This document shows, one piece after another, positions 5,853 through 6,342 of a DNA stretch of 6,342 nt (position 1 is the first letter of the stretch; every line of letters begins with the position of its first letter). The position numbers and the translations under genes are program-made. The stretch comes from an uncultured Lachnospiraceae bacterium (GTDB taxonomy: Bacteria; Bacillota; Clostridia; Lachnospirales; Lachnospiraceae). A model generated the notes under the pieces. It made no database searches. It saw only the letters and a program-made list of their open reading frames with translations, and was not told where the DNA came from. The stretch is taken from positions 1 through 6,342 of the forward strand of contig CANQEB010000147.1 in the NCBI GenBank assembly GCA_947594085.1, read 5' to 3'.

Positions 5853-6221
5853 TTACTGTTTCTGCTGCGACTTCAAAAACACTTCCAACGCGTTTCCCAC
5901 TTCCTCCTTCGAAGAGCCGAAAAGCTTTATATAGCCTCTTCTCGCATCCTTTGTCGTGAAGGTAAACTCGTCCCCATTCCTCTCGCTTTCCACAATCATG
6001 TGGCGGGATATGATGACGTCTCTTTCTCCTTTTCCTTCCATCAAGGCCCCGATTATGCCAAGCATCTTGAAGGTCAGGTTATTCTTCTTATAGAATACCA
6101 GACGCTCTCTGTAGATCTCGACGGTTCCCTCCGGCGTGCCTCCAAAATATGCCTTTTCCCAGCTCATTTTGCCGAATTTGTCCTCTGGCGCGATTTCATA
6201 TAAGCATTTTGAGCCAATCAT
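5853..6221 (-). CDS. Hypothetical protein, possible PH/GRAM-like domain (122 aa)
   Basis: I do not recognise a named family. The 122-aa soluble protein has alternating beta-rich segments: TPEGTVEIYRERLVFYKK (29-46), RDVIISRHMIVESE (67-80), DEFTFTTKDARRGYIKLFG (84-102). It ends with a helix EEVGNALEVFLKSQ (106-119). A run of short strands then a C-terminal helix, with the 'G-x-hydrophobic-x-hydrophobic-x-x-x-x-L-x-F' opening, is the general pattern of bacterial PH/GRAM-like domains; this is inference. A short hydrophobic stretch (MLGIIGALM, 53-61) is too short for a membrane span. The ATG at 6219-6221 is chosen because AAAGGAG lies 8 nt upstream; an upstream TTG at 6242 would overlap the terminator tail. 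The gene starts 17 nt after the T-rich tail of the tRNA terminator, leaving no evident room for its own promoter. Confidence 0.85.
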   Translation of the reverse strand: MIGSKCLYEIAPEDKFGKMSWEKAYFGGTPEGTVEIYRERLVFYKKNNLTFKMLGIIGALMEGKGERDVIISRHMIVESERNGDEFTFTTKDARRGYIKLFGSSKEEVGNALEVFLKSQQKQ

Positions 6222-6237
6222 TCTGGAATCTCCTTTA

Positions 6238-6270
6238 CACAAACAAACCGCGCGCCATATGGCGCGCGGT
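6238..6270 (-). terminator. Intrinsic terminator after tRNA-Arg
   Basis: A perfect 24-nt palindrome at 6247-6270 (12-bp arms ACCGCGCGCCAT and its complement; in RNA about 10 bp plus a four-base loop) is followed on the minus strand by TTTGTTTGTG. It begins 10 nt after the tRNA 3' end and immediately precedes the ribosome binding site of the hypothetical gene. The plus-strand side has no T run, so it acts in the tRNA direction. Confidence 0.85.
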
Positions 6271-6279
6271 CCCTCACAG

Positions 6280-6342
6280 CGTGCGCAAGAGGATTCGAAC
6301 CCCCGACCTTTTGGTCCGTAGCCAAACGCTCTATCCAGCTGA
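6280..6342 (-). tRNA. tRNA-Arg(ACG), 5' end beyond the window
   Basis: On the minus strand the sequence reads from within the D stem (TCAGCTGGATAGAGC). The anticodon arm is TTTGG-CTACGGA-CCAAA, with anticodon ACG (A34 normally becomes inosine and reads CGU/CGC/CGA). Then come a five-base variable region AGGTC, a T arm GGGGG-TTCGAAT-CCTCT and the 3' acceptor strand TGCGCAC with discriminator G at 6280. The next bases are CTG, so CCA is not encoded and must be added. About 11 bases of the 5' end (expected to begin GTGCGCA) lie past the right edge. Confidence 0.93.

Overview
The window looks like a chromosomal core-gene region of a Gram-positive, low- to mid-GC member of the Clostridia, most likely Lachnospiraceae. 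This rests on strong purine-rich Shine-Dalgarno sites (AAAGGAG/GGAGG), the comM-dprA gene pair, a 'clostridial' PurF paralogue and a tRNA-Arg without encoded CCA. The placement is inference from gene content and style, not a database match. No transposase, phage gene or CRISPR array is visible.

Layout, left to right. (1) Positions 1-585 hold the 5' part of dprA on the minus strand; it runs off the left edge. (2) comM (627-2153, minus) lies directly upstream of it and was probably transcribed into it from an extended -10 promoter at 2195-2223; the start is best placed at a TTG. (3) Facing away from comM is a small plus-strand gene (2323-2580, 85 aa, unknown function) with a near-perfect ribosome binding site. 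It converges on nth, with a perfect 22-nt hairpin between them. (4) A minus-strand cluster reads right to left: a PurF-like phosphoribosyltransferase (4207-5619), a YjjG-type HAD nucleotidase (3402-4094) and endonuclease III nth (2651-3286). (5) Upstream of the PurF-like gene is a roughly 180-nt leader with its own likely promoter; 134 nt of it fold into a closed multi-hairpin RNA. (6) At the right end are a small PH/GRAM-like hypothetical gene (5853-6221), a strong intrinsic terminator and a partial tRNA-Arg(ACG), all on the minus strand.

Functionally, comM and dprA belong to natural-transformation DNA processing (DprA loads RecA on incoming ssDNA; ComM is a branch-migration helicase). The PurF-like/HAD/nth cluster touches nucleotide metabolism and base-excision repair, but joint function is inference.

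The two observations most worth following are linked. The PurF-like protein keeps the PRPP-binding site and four Fe-S cysteines but has lost the N-terminal glutaminase nucleophile and other glutaminase residues. It is preceded by an elaborate structured leader RNA that I cannot assign to a known riboswitch class.
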